Positions 17,732 through 25,114 of a DNA stretch of 64,000 nucleotides are shown here, piece by piece. The first letter of the stretch is position 1; each line of letters starts with the position of its first letter. The notes beneath the pieces were generated by a model, which worked only from the letters and a program-made list of their open reading frames with translations, ran no database searches and was not told the origin of the DNA. Source of the stretch: Phenylobacterium koreense (GTDB lineage: Bacteria > Pseudomonadota > Alphaproteobacteria > Caulobacterales > Caulobacteraceae); the NCBI RefSeq assembly GCF_040545335.1, contig NZ_JBEPLU010000002.1, positions 558,001 to 622,000 of the forward strand, read 5' to 3'. A program made the position numbers and the translations under genes.

Positions 17732-18532
17732 ATGACCGCACAAGCCATCGCAGTCGGCGATCATCTTCGCCAATGGCGCCAGCGCCGCAGGCTCAGCCAG
17801 CTCGACTTGGCGCTCGACGCCGAGATCTCCACCCGACATCTGAGTTTCCTGGAAACCGGCCGCGCACAGCCGAGTCGCGAGATGGTGCTGCGGCTGGCCG
17901 AGCACCTGGAAATCCCCCTGCGCGAGCGCAACACCATCCTCGTATCGGCAGGTTTTGCGCCGATGTTTCCACAAAGGTCCCTGAATGACCCGGCCCTGGC
18001 GGCCGCGCGCAAGGCCGTGGAACTGATCCTGACCGGCCATGAGCCGCATCCGGCCCTCGTGGTCGACCGCGGCTGGAATCTGGTCAGCGCGAACCGGATG
18101 ATCGCGCCGCTGCTGGAGGGCGTGGAGGCGGACCTGCTGGCTGGGCCGGTCAACGTGCTGCGCCTGACGCTGCATCCGAGAGGACTGGCGCCGCGAATCG
18201 CCAACCTGCATGAATGGCGGACGCACCTGCTGGATCGGCTGCGGCGGGAGGTGCAGCTCACCGCCGATCCCGGCCTGGCCGACCTGCTTACCGAGCTGAA
18301 GGCCTATCCGATCCCAGGCGGCCAGACGCCGCGCAAGGCCTCGGACGAATACGGCGGGGTGGCCGCGCCGTTCCAGTTGCACACCCAGCTCGGCCTGCTG
18401 TCGTTCTTCAGCACCACGACGGTGTTCGGGACGCCGGTGGACGTCACCCTGGCCGAGCTGACCCTGGAAACCTTCTTCCCGGCCGATGCGGCCACGGCCG
18501 AGGCCGTCCGGCGACTGGCGGCGAACGCCTAG
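17732..18532 (+). CDS. XRE-type HTH regulator with MmyB-like ligand domain
   Basis: A 266-residue transcription factor. Residues about 8-65 form a helix-turn-helix (GDHLRQWRQRRRLSQLDLALDAEISTRHLSFLE-type). The rest matches the MmyB-like ligand-binding domain: HPALVVDRGWNLVSANRM, LRLTLHPRGLAPRIANLHEW and FFSTTTVFGTPVDVTLAELTLETFFPAD. That domain is thought to bind fatty acids or similar ligands. No clear target gene is adjacent. The stop shares the palindrome CTAG with the stop of the convergent lipoprotein gene. Confidence 0.9.
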   Translation: MTAQAIAVGDHLRQWRQRRRLSQLDLALDAEISTRHLSFLETGRAQPSREMVLRLAEHLEIPLRERNTILVSAGFAPMFPQRSLNDPALAAARKAVELILTGHEPHPALVVDRGWNLVSANRMIAPLLEGVEADLLAGPVNVLRLTLHPRGLAPRIANLHEWRTHLLDRLRREVQLTADPGLADLLTELKAYPIPGGQTPRKASDEYGGVAAPFQLHTQLGLLSFFSTTTVFGTPVDVTLAELTLETFFPADAATAEAVRRLAANA

Positions 18533-18963
18533 AAATCGACGCAGGCGGCCTGGGTGACCAGCAGCACCGATTCCTGATGGAAGCGGGCCTTGTAGGCCTT
18601 GCGAGCGGCCTCGAGCTTCTTGCCGGCCTCCGGCCCGTTGGGCAGGACCAGGACCACGACCTTCGAGGCCTCACGGATCAGCCGGTTCTCGTCGCCCTTC
18701 CATTGGCCACCGCCGTCGAGCACGGTCAGGCCGCTGGGAAACAGCGGAGTGAGTTCCTCGTCCACGAACCTGCGGAACTCGGCGTCCGAAACGCCGGGCT
18801 TGCCGCCTATGTTCTGGCCGAAGAAGAGCTGCGCCGTACGCATCGGCTCCTGCCCCACCGGGCAGGCGGCAGGCGTCGGCAGGGCCGCGCAACCCGCCAG
18901 CGCGAGCGCTCCCGCCATCGCCGATATGGAAACGAGACGCATCATCGGATGCGTCGTTAGCAT
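18529..18963 (-). CDS. DUF3574 domain lipoprotein
   Basis: A 144-residue predicted lipoprotein. A hydrophobic leader ends in LALAGC (lipobox, Cys about 25). The mature part has the DUF3574 pattern MRTAQLFFGQNIGG, FVDEELTPLFPSGLTVLDGGGQW and ASKVVVLVLP. Function unknown. The start may be the internal MMRLVSISAM Met rather than the first Met, which would give a shorter signal peptide. It converges on the XRE regulator and overlaps it by four bases. Confidence 0.82.
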   Translation of the reverse strand: MLTTHPMMRLVSISAMAGALALAGCAALPTPAACPVGQEPMRTAQLFFGQNIGGKPGVSDAEFRRFVDEELTPLFPSGLTVLDGGGQWKGDENRLIREASKVVVLVLPNGPEAGKKLEAARKAYKARFHQESVLLVTQAACVDF

Positions 18964-18994
18964 GCGTCGCCCCTAGCGAGAAACCGGCGCGTGC

Positions 18995-20215
18995 CTATTG
19001 GTCGCGGTCGGGACGTCCGTCGATCTGCTCCAGCGCCGGCCGGCCGAGCCGATCGAGGATCAGGTAGACCGCCACACCGACCAGGGCGACGCCGAGGATT
19101 CCGGCGAGCCATACCACCGCGCCGCGGCTCAACGGGCCGTTCGCATAGGTGGCGGGCGTGTTCATCGCCCAGAACACTGAGCCGCCGAAGATGGCCAGGC
19201 CCGCGGCGGCCAGCGCCACGGCGGGGCCAAGGCCGCCCTTCCGCTTGGCCCGCGGACGCGGACCGAGACGATCGGTGAAGAGATCGGCGACCGGCTCCTC
19301 CTGCGGCCGGGCCGCCGGCGCCGATTCGGCCTCGAACAGGGTCGGTTCGGATTCGTTGGCGGCGACCAGTTCGAGCTTGGGCTCCTTGAAGAGATCCGCC
19401 GGCTCCGGCTCTTCTTCCTCGGGCGGGGTCAGCACGAAGAGCGCGTCGGCCGCCGCATGCGGAAACGGCGCCATGGCGTTGCGCTCTTCGACCACGAGGC
19501 GCGGCGGCTCGGGCGGCAGTTCGACCTCCTTGAACACCCCGGCCAGGCGCGAGGAGACGGATGCCGCGGCCTGCGCCGCCGCGCTGGGCGGCTCGTCATG
19601 GGAGATGGGATGTTCCTGCTCGGTCTCGTCGAGATAGAGCGCAGCCGTCGTCCCCTCCAGCGAGGTGCGTAAAGCGGCCGGAACCTGGCGCGGCACGACA
19701 CCGGTGGCGTCGAGGTCCACATTCGGCCGCACCACCGGACTGGGGGTCGGAACCCATCCGTTCGGCGGGGTCAGGAACAACGCCTTCTCAGCCGAGCGGC
19801 GGCGGACCAGGGCGTCGACCACGATCTTCTCGCCCTCGAACTCGGCCTTGCGCCAGAGCTCCATCGCACAGGCGGCCTGGATGAAGGCGCCCTCGTTCAA
19901 GCGGCGCAGCACCGCCGAGTGGCGGAAATTCTCCGCGCCGATGTTGAAGGCGAAGGCCACCAGGGCGTCGAACTGGTTCTGGTTGAGGGGCGCGAAGACC
20001 CACTCATTGACCACGTGGGAGATGGCGATGAGGTCGTAGATCAGCAGCGCCTCGGCGTCGTCCGCCGAAACCTCGGCGCCCTCGCGCGCCGTGAGCGTGT
20101 GGCCATAGCCGATGGTCCAGCGCCCGTCGGGCGCCTGGGCCGCCTTCCGGCGATAGCCCTCGCAGCGCTTGATCAGCTCGATGGCCGCTCGCGACACTTG
20201 ATTGCGCGATTTCAT
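18995..20215 (-). CDS. spmX: SpmX, stalked-pole muramidase homologue (polarity factor)
   Basis: A 406-residue protein with the SpmX architecture: an N-terminal GH24 lysozyme-like domain (about 1-150; RAAIELIKRCEGYR with E19, GRWTIGYGHT, FNIGAENFRHSAVLRRLNEG), a long Pro/Glu-rich disordered middle (about 155-335, with an acidic block PPEEEEPEPADLFKEP) and two C-terminal membrane spans separated by a short loop. In Caulobacter SpmX assembles at the old pole, recruits the histidine kinase DivJ and promotes the swarmer-to-stalked transition. The ATG at 20215 was chosen because the lysozyme domain starts there. Not a prophage endolysin: no phage genes nearby and it has membrane anchors. Confidence 0.93.
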   Translation of the reverse strand: MKSRNQVSRAAIELIKRCEGYRRKAAQAPDGRWTIGYGHTLTAREGAEVSADDAEALLIYDLIAISHVVNEWVFAPLNQNQFDALVAFAFNIGAENFRHSAVLRRLNEGAFIQAACAMELWRKAEFEGEKIVVDALVRRRSAEKALFLTPPNGWVPTPSPVVRPNVDLDATGVVPRQVPAALRTSLEGTTAALYLDETEQEHPISHDEPPSAAAQAAASVSSRLAGVFKEVELPPEPPRLVVEERNAMAPFPHAAADALFVLTPPEEEEPEPADLFKEPKLELVAANESEPTLFEAESAPAARPQEEPVADLFTDRLGPRPRAKRKGGLGPAVALAAAGLAIFGGSVFWAMNTPATYANGPLSRGAVVWLAGILGVALVGVAVYLILDRLGRPALEQIDGRPDRDQ

Positions 20216-20284
20216 CGATCCCGTTGACCCATCCTGACACACGGGCGCACCCACCCGGTCATTAACCGGCAAGATAGGGGCCGC

Positions 20285-21715
20285 TTACAGCAGGATCAGC
20301 GCCGCAAGGCCGAGAAACGACAAAAACCCCGTAAAATCCGTCGCAAAGGTCACGAAGACCGACGACGAGACGGCCGGGTCACGGCCGATCCGATCCAGCA
20401 CCAGCGGCGCCAGCACCCCCGCCAGGGAGGCGACGAAGAGGTTGATGATCAGCGCCAGCCCGAAGGTCACGCTGAGCTTTACGTCGTGGAACAGCAGGAA
20501 GATCACCCCGCCGGTGACCAAGGCCAGGGCTGTGCCATTGGCCAGGCCCACGGCCATTTCCCGGAAGACCGTGCGGTAGGCGTTCACCTCGGACAGTTCC
20601 TTGCTGGCCAGGGCGCGCACGGCCACGGCCAGGGCCTGGGTGGCGGCGTTGCCTCCCAGGGAGGCCACGATGGGCATCAGGACCGCCAGGGTGACCAGCT
20701 TGTTGATCTCGCCCTCGAAGGCGCGGATGACGCTGGCCGCAAGGGCCGCGGTGACGGTGTTGAGGGCGAGCCAGGGCAGCCGCGCACGGATGATGTCCAG
20801 CACGTCGGCGTTACGGCCGGCGTCGGACACGCCGGCCAGGGCGAGGATGTCCTCCTCGCTCTCTTCCTGGATGACGCCGACGATGTCGTCGACGGTGATC
20901 TGGCCCACCAGCCGACCGCCCGGCTCCACCACCGGGGCGGAGATCAGGTGGTACTTGTCGAAGATGTAGGCCACCTCTTCCTGGTCCATCCCGACCGGGA
21001 TTTCGGTGACCGGCTCCATGAGCTGGGCCAGCGGCGTGTTGCGCGGGGCGCGCATGAGGTGGCTGACGGGCGCGGCGCCGACCGGCTTGTAGGCCGGGTC
21101 CACCACATAGACGTCGAAGAACAGCTCCGGCAGGCCGTCCGCTTCGCGGCGGAAATGGTCGATGGTCTGGCCGACGGTCCAGAACTGGGGGGCGGCGACG
21201 ACCTCGCGCTGCATGATTCGGCCAGCGGTCTCGTCCTCGTAGGCCAGGGACGATTCGATCGCCGTCCGCTCGGTCTCGGGCATGGCGGCGAGCACCTGGA
21301 CGCGCTTTTCGTCCTCCAGGTCGTCGACGACGTCGGCCGCGTCGTCCGAATCGAGTTCTTCGAGGACCTTGGCCAAGGTCGCCGGGGCGACGGTCTCGAG
21401 CACTTCTTCGCGAATCTCGGTGTCGAGTTCGGAGAGAATCTCGGCCAGAGCGTCGGACGGCAGGTGGGCGAGCACCTCCTCGCGATAGTCCGGCGAGAGG
21501 AAGCCCATCAGGTCGGCCACGTCGGCCGGGTGAAGCGCGCCCAGCAGCTCCCGCAGGCGCTCGGCGTCGCCGCGATCGGCGGCGTCCACCACCATGGCCA
21601 CGAATTCGGGATTTAGGGCGTAGTCCTCGCCCAGGGCGAGGTCTTCCAGGTCTTCTTCGAGTTCCGGAGCGTTCTTGTCTTCGGCTTCGGACAGGTCGGC
21701 CGTTTCGCGGCTCAT
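20285..21715 (-). CDS. mgtE: Magnesium transporter MgtE
   Basis: A 476-residue MgtE. The acidic N-domain (LHPADVADLMGFLSPDYREEVLAHLP) is followed by a CBS pair (HLMRAPRNTPLAQLMEPVTEIPVGMDQEEVA, then VGQITVDDIVGVIQEESEEDILALAGVS) and a membrane domain with about five spans containing LPWLALNTVTA and PIVASLGGNAATQALAV. It forms a dimeric Mg2+ channel gated by Mg2+ on the cytoplasmic domains. The gap to spmX is 69 bases, so spmX may be read from the same transcript. Confidence 0.96.
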   Translation of the reverse strand: MSRETADLSEAEDKNAPELEEDLEDLALGEDYALNPEFVAMVVDAADRGDAERLRELLGALHPADVADLMGFLSPDYREEVLAHLPSDALAEILSELDTEIREEVLETVAPATLAKVLEELDSDDAADVVDDLEDEKRVQVLAAMPETERTAIESSLAYEDETAGRIMQREVVAAPQFWTVGQTIDHFRREADGLPELFFDVYVVDPAYKPVGAAPVSHLMRAPRNTPLAQLMEPVTEIPVGMDQEEVAYIFDKYHLISAPVVEPGGRLVGQITVDDIVGVIQEESEEDILALAGVSDAGRNADVLDIIRARLPWLALNTVTAALAASVIRAFEGEINKLVTLAVLMPIVASLGGNAATQALAVAVRALASKELSEVNAYRTVFREMAVGLANGTALALVTGGVIFLLFHDVKLSVTFGLALIINLFVASLAGVLAPLVLDRIGRDPAVSSSVFVTFATDFTGFLSFLGLAALILL

Positions 21716-21776
21716 GCGGACCTCCCTAGGCGTCGGACAAAGTTTTGCTCAGTCGCTCTTGAAGACCCTGATTCAC

Positions 21777-21861
21777 TGGTGCGGTCGAGAAGACTCGAAC
21801 TTCCACGGGTTGCCCCACAGCGACCTCAACGCTGCGCGTCTACCAATTCCGCCACGACCGC
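21777..21861 (-). tRNA. tRNA-Leu (anticodon GAG)
   Basis: An 85-base tRNA with encoded CCA. The acceptor stem pairs GCGGTCG with CGACCGC, the D arm holds TGGTAGACGC, the anticodon loop TTGAGGT is closed by CAGCG/CGCTG and gives GAG, a class II variable arm follows, and the T loop is TTCGAGT. GAG reads CUC and CUU leucine codons. It stands alone between mgtE and the FliN-like gene. Confidence 0.97.
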
Positions 21862-21909
21862 TCGTGGTGAGGCGCGGCTGGTAGCAAACCCCCACGCCTT
21901 TGTGAAGCC

Positions 21910-22161
21910 CTACTGACCACCTGCCATGAAGTCATACACATCTGCCGCACGGGTGACGGCGATCGAGATGCGATCTTCGTTGATCTGGATCTCGCCGCGA
22001 GCGACCGGATGGTTGTTCGCCAGGATCCAGACTTCCTCGTTCACGCCGGCGTCCAGCGGGATCACCGCCCCCCGGCCCATACGCAGCAATTGCTGCATCG
22101 GCAGGCTCGAGCGGCCCAGGAGGACCGAGATCTCGACATTGACCGCATCGACCTGACCCAA
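21910..22161 (-). CDS. FliN/SpoA-domain protein, orphan
   Basis: An 83-residue protein made of one FliMN_C (SpoA) domain: VNVEISVLLGRSSLPMQQLLRMGRGAVIPLD, then WILANNHPVARGEIQINEDRISIAV. In flagellar motors this domain forms the bottom of the C ring; in type III secretion it forms pods. No flagellar gene is adjacent. The start is uncertain: a TTG at 22161 has a G5 run nine bases upstream and begins right before the domain; GTG at 22182 or 22230 would add residues with no family match. The divergent gene is lipB. Confidence 0.8.
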   Translation of the reverse strand: MGQVDAVNVEISVLLGRSSLPMQQLLRMGRGAVIPLDAGVNEEVWILANNHPVARGEIQINEDRISIAVTRAADVYDFMAGGQ

Positions 22162-22242
22162 GACGCAAAGCCCCCAAAACACTAGAAGTCTGGCAAGCGC
22201 GGGCGTTGCGAGACGCCGCGCGAGCACCACATTGGGTCTGAC

Positions 22243-22968
22243 ATGCTTGACCGGTCGTTAAACATCCTTACCGAGCCCCCGGTCTTCGGCCGCGAGGACG
22301 GCGCGCCCGCCGGATGGGCGGTTTCGCAGGGTCAGGTCCCCTACCCCGAGGCCGTGGCGGCCATGGAGGCGCGAGCCGCGGCCATCGCCGAGGGCACAGC
22401 CGGGGAGCTAGTCTGGCTGCTGGAGCACCCGCCGCTCTACACCGCCGGCGTCTCCTCGAAGGAGTCGGACCTGCTGGATGCGAATCGATTCCCGGTCTTC
22501 CAGAGCGGGCGCGGCGGACAGTTCACCTATCATGGGCCCGGCCAGCGGGTGGCCTATGTGATGCTGGACCTGACCAAGCGCCGTCGGGACGTGCGGGCTT
22601 TCGTCGCCAGCCTGGAGGCCTGGGTCATCGGGGCGCTGGCCCGCTTCAACGTCGAGGGAGAGATTCGCGACGGCCGGGTCGGGGTGTGGGTCGAGCGGCG
22701 CGCGCCGGGCGTCCCTCCCCGCGAAGACAAGATCGCCGCGATCGGCGTGAAACTGCGCCGCTGGGTGTCGTTCCACGGCATCTCGCTGAACGTGGAGCCC
22801 GAGCTCTCGCACTTCTCCGGCATCGTGCCCTGCGGGATCTCCGAGCACGGAGTCACCAGCCTGGTGGACCTGGGCCTGCCGGTGACCATGGACGAGGCGG
22901 ACGAGGCCCTGAAGGCCAGCTTCAAGATCGTGTTCGGCGAGGTGGAAGAGGTCGTGGCGCCGGTTTAG
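22243..22968 (+). CDS. lipB: Octanoyl-[ACP]:protein N-octanoyltransferase LipB
   Basis: A 241-residue octanoyltransferase that moves octanoate from ACP to lipoyl domains of 2-oxoacid dehydrogenases and the glycine cleavage H protein. Key parts are [45 protein letters not shown] with the catalytic Lys (about 170) and [15 protein letters not shown] with the catalytic Cys (about 197). The length and motifs are normal. lipA is not in the window. A REP-like repeat follows. Confidence 0.97.
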   Translation: MLDRSLNILTEPPVFGREDGAPAGWAVSQGQVPYPEAVAAMEARAAAIAEGTAGELVWLLEHPPLYTAGVSSKESDLLDANRFPVFQSGRGGQFTYHGPGQRVAYVMLDLTKRRRDVRAFVASLEAWVIGALARFNVEGEIRDGRVGVWVERRAPGVPPREDKIAAIGVKLRRWVSFHGISLNVEPELSHFSGIVPCGISEHGVTSLVDLGLPVTMDEADEALKASFKIVFGEVEEVVAPV

Positions 22969-22991
22969 GGCGGGGTGACGGGACTTACGGT

Positions 22992-23128
22992 GTCATCCCG
23001 GCTTCGGCCGCAGGCCGAAGCCGGGACCCATGAACACCGGATCTCTCAGAAACAGGTTGGGCCGGCCGCGCATCCTTGTCGGGCGCGGCGCGTATGGGTC
23101 CCGATCTTGCTTCGCAAACCGGGATGAC
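22992..23128. repeat. REP-like intergenic repeat, copy 1
   Basis: A 137-bp non-coding block bounded by an inverted GTCATCCCGG / CCGGGATGAC. Inside is a 10-bp hairpin (GGCTTCGGCC, 23000-23009, with GGCCGAAGCC, 23013-23022) and the phrase CCATGAACACCGGATC, which recurs in a second block at 33343-33387. It lies between lipB and a convergent hydrolase gene, a typical place for such elements. Confidence 0.75.
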
Positions 23129-23162
23129 AATGTAATTGGAGCCAGACGGTCTGCTCGCCACG

Positions 23163-24194
23163 CTAAGCATCCAACCGGCGGCGGATGAATTCGGCGGCGA
23201 GTTCGATGGACTGGCGGGCCTTTGGAGTGCGCATGCGCTCCCATACGTGGGTTTCGTCGGACCAGAGCCGGACAGTGAGATCGCCGCCGACTTCGCGGAT
23301 CCTGTCGGCGAGGCGGACGGCGTCGTCGTAGAGGATGTCGCCGCGGCTGGCGTGGATCAGCATCGGCGGAAAGCCGCTCCAGTCCCCGAACAGGGGCGAG
23401 GCGATCGGGTCGGTGCCCGGACGGCCGTCGAGATAGAACCGCGCGACCAGGGCCAGGCTCTCCATGGTGTAAGGCGTGGTGCCCATCAGGGAAGCCACGG
23501 TCACCGACCAGCTCTGCAGCGACAGGTCCACCCAAGGCGAAAGCAGGACGACGCCGGACGGTAGGGGCAGGCCCTCGTCCCGTCCCTGCTGCAGGGCCGC
23601 CAGCAAGATGGCCGCGCCGGCCGATTCGGCCAGGGCGACGACAGGCTCGTCGGGCCAGGTCTCATGGAACCACCGCCAGGCGGCGAGGATGTCGTCGACG
23701 GCGGCCGGACAGGGGTGCTCGGGCGCGAGGCGATAACTGGGGGCAAAGACGCGGGCCTCGGCCGCGGCGGCGAACCGGGCGACCAACTCGGTGATCTTCG
23801 GGCTGCGCTCGGCGATGAACGAGCCGCCGTGGACGTAGAAGACGAAGCCTCTGGGCGTCGCCTTGCGCGGGGCGAACCACTCGGAGGGCGCGGGCGGCGA
23901 GGAAAGGCCCGCGCCGGGGCCGATCTGGCGCACGGCCTCGGCCTCAAGCCGCGGCAGGATCGGCGCATCAAAGCGCTCGTGGATGCGGCGCTGGCGGGCG
24001 GTGTGGGCGGCGAGCGCCTCGGGACCGGCGGCCTCGGCCCGCAAGGTGGCCCGCATGGTTCGGGTCACGATGGCCTGCATGGTCCGGTTGACGAATCTGC
24101 GCCACGCCGATTGGAGGCCGGCCGGCGCGTCCATCTGGCGGAACTCGACGCGCCCTCCGGCGACGAATTGGTCAGCAATTTCAGCTAGGCTCAT
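23163..24194 (-). CDS. Alpha/beta hydrolase (hormone-sensitive lipase family esterase)
   Basis: A 343-residue esterase of the alpha/beta-hydrolase fold 3 group. The oxyanion motif is YVHGGSFIAE, the nucleophile elbow ALAESAGAAIL (G-x-S-A-G with Gly replaced by Ala at the first position), the acid ASRGDILYDDA and the histidine DETHVWE. Substrates of this family are short acyl esters or lactones. The ATG at 24194 was chosen since upstream codons overlap the next gene's leader. It is divergent from a LuxR-type regulator only 29 bases away. Confidence 0.87.
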   Translation of the reverse strand: MSLAEIADQFVAGGRVEFRQMDAPAGLQSAWRRFVNRTMQAIVTRTMRATLRAEAAGPEALAAHTARQRRIHERFDAPILPRLEAEAVRQIGPGAGLSSPPAPSEWFAPRKATPRGFVFYVHGGSFIAERSPKITELVARFAAAAEARVFAPSYRLAPEHPCPAAVDDILAAWRWFHETWPDEPVVALAESAGAAILLAALQQGRDEGLPLPSGVVLLSPWVDLSLQSWSVTVASLMGTTPYTMESLALVARFYLDGRPGTDPIASPLFGDWSGFPPMLIHASRGDILYDDAVRLADRIREVGGDLTVRLWSDETHVWERMRTPKARQSIELAAEFIRRRLDA

Positions 24195-24223
24195 GGAATT
24201 CGATTCATCTGCCCGACTCGACC

Positions 24224-24595
24224 ATGAGCGACGACGACGCATTCGACCAGCGCTTGATCAAGTCCGCCCAAGCCTATGCCCGGCTCTATCCGAGTATCGG
24301 ACCAAGGTTGAAGGCGGCTTACGATTCCGGCCATCCCGCCGCGCGGCAGGCGGCGAGCGCCATAGCCGCGGCCCAGAGGCGCGCCGAAGGAGCGCGGGAA
24401 ACGGTCCTTCGCGACCGCTACGGCCTGAGCGCCAAGGAGGCGCAGGTGGTGCTGCATCTCACCGAGGGCGGCGCCGTGAGTTCCTGCGCCGAGGCCCTGG
24501 GCGTCGCAGAGAGCACCATTCGCAGCCACCTGAAGGCGATCTTCCGGAAGACCGGCGCCAACCGGCAGGCCGAGCTGTTCGCGCTGGTCGGCTGA
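24224..24595 (+). CDS. LuxR-family HTH regulator (DNA-binding domain protein)
   Basis: A 123-residue protein. Residues about 65-123 are a LuxR-type helix-turn-helix (YGLSAKEAQVVLHLTEGGAVSSCAEALGVAESTIRSHLKAIFRKTGANRQAEL). The N-terminal 60 residues are helical and match no receiver or sensor domain I recognise. The very short gap to the divergent esterase gene points to that gene as its likely target. Confidence 0.85.
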   Translation: MSDDDAFDQRLIKSAQAYARLYPSIGPRLKAAYDSGHPAARQAASAIAAAQRRAEGARETVLRDRYGLSAKEAQVVLHLTEGGAVSSCAEALGVAESTIRSHLKAIFRKTGANRQAELFALVG

Positions 24596-24624
24596 GAAGC
24601 GACTTCTCCCTCCCCTTCGTGCGC

Positions 24625-25026
24625 CTAGACGCCGCTGCGCAGCGGGTTGGGGCCATAGCGGTTGGATCCCATCTCGCCGCCCATGACGCCGAGTTCAACC
24701 ACCGCCCAGACCAGGGCGAGGCCGAAGAGGAAGTCGAAGAAGCCGATCGGCCGAGGCCAGACCGCGACCAGGGCGAAGAGGATCAGGGCCGCCCACCAGC
24801 CGGACTTGCCGCGGTCGTGCAAACGCTTCGAGAGCACGCAGGCCCCGGCATAGATCAGGGCCGGATAGACGAACCAACCGGTCAGCCAGTGCAGGGTCAC
24901 CCCGACCACGGCCTCGTAGACCGAGGCGACGCCCAGCAGGGCCGCGGCCACGATCAGAAACGGCGCGCGGGCGATGCGGCCGTCGGCCGACAGCAGCAGG
25001 GCTCCAAAATCGGTCTGGCCGTTCAT
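24625..25026 (-). CDS. DUF805 family membrane protein
   Basis: A 133-residue inner-membrane protein with about four hydrophobic segments. The DUF805 hallmarks are GRIARAPF near the N-terminus and SKRLHDRGKSGWWAALIL in the middle. Function is unknown; E. coli YhaH is a relative. It is next to pccA but separated by 88 bases without evident coupling. Confidence 0.87.
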   Translation of the reverse strand: MNGQTDFGALLLSADGRIARAPFLIVAAALLGVASVYEAVVGVTLHWLTGWFVYPALIYAGACVLSKRLHDRGKSGWWAALILFALVAVWPRPIGFFDFLFGLALVWAVVELGVMGGEMGSNRYGPNPLRSGV

Positions 25027-25114
25027 CGCCGTCAGTCCCCGGATTCGCCAAGCAGCATCCGATCGAATCCAATCGAATGCTGCTCAGATTCTTTTCGGCA
25101 GCGGGGACAATAGC

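Noticed and set aside
18995..20215. Prophage endolysin (GH24 lysozyme)
   Set aside because: No other phage gene nearby, and the disordered middle plus two C-terminal membrane spans are the SpmX layout.
22985..23170. A 60-codon protein within the REP-like block
   Set aside because: The frame simply reads through the repeat and hairpin; such spurious frames recur in these elements.
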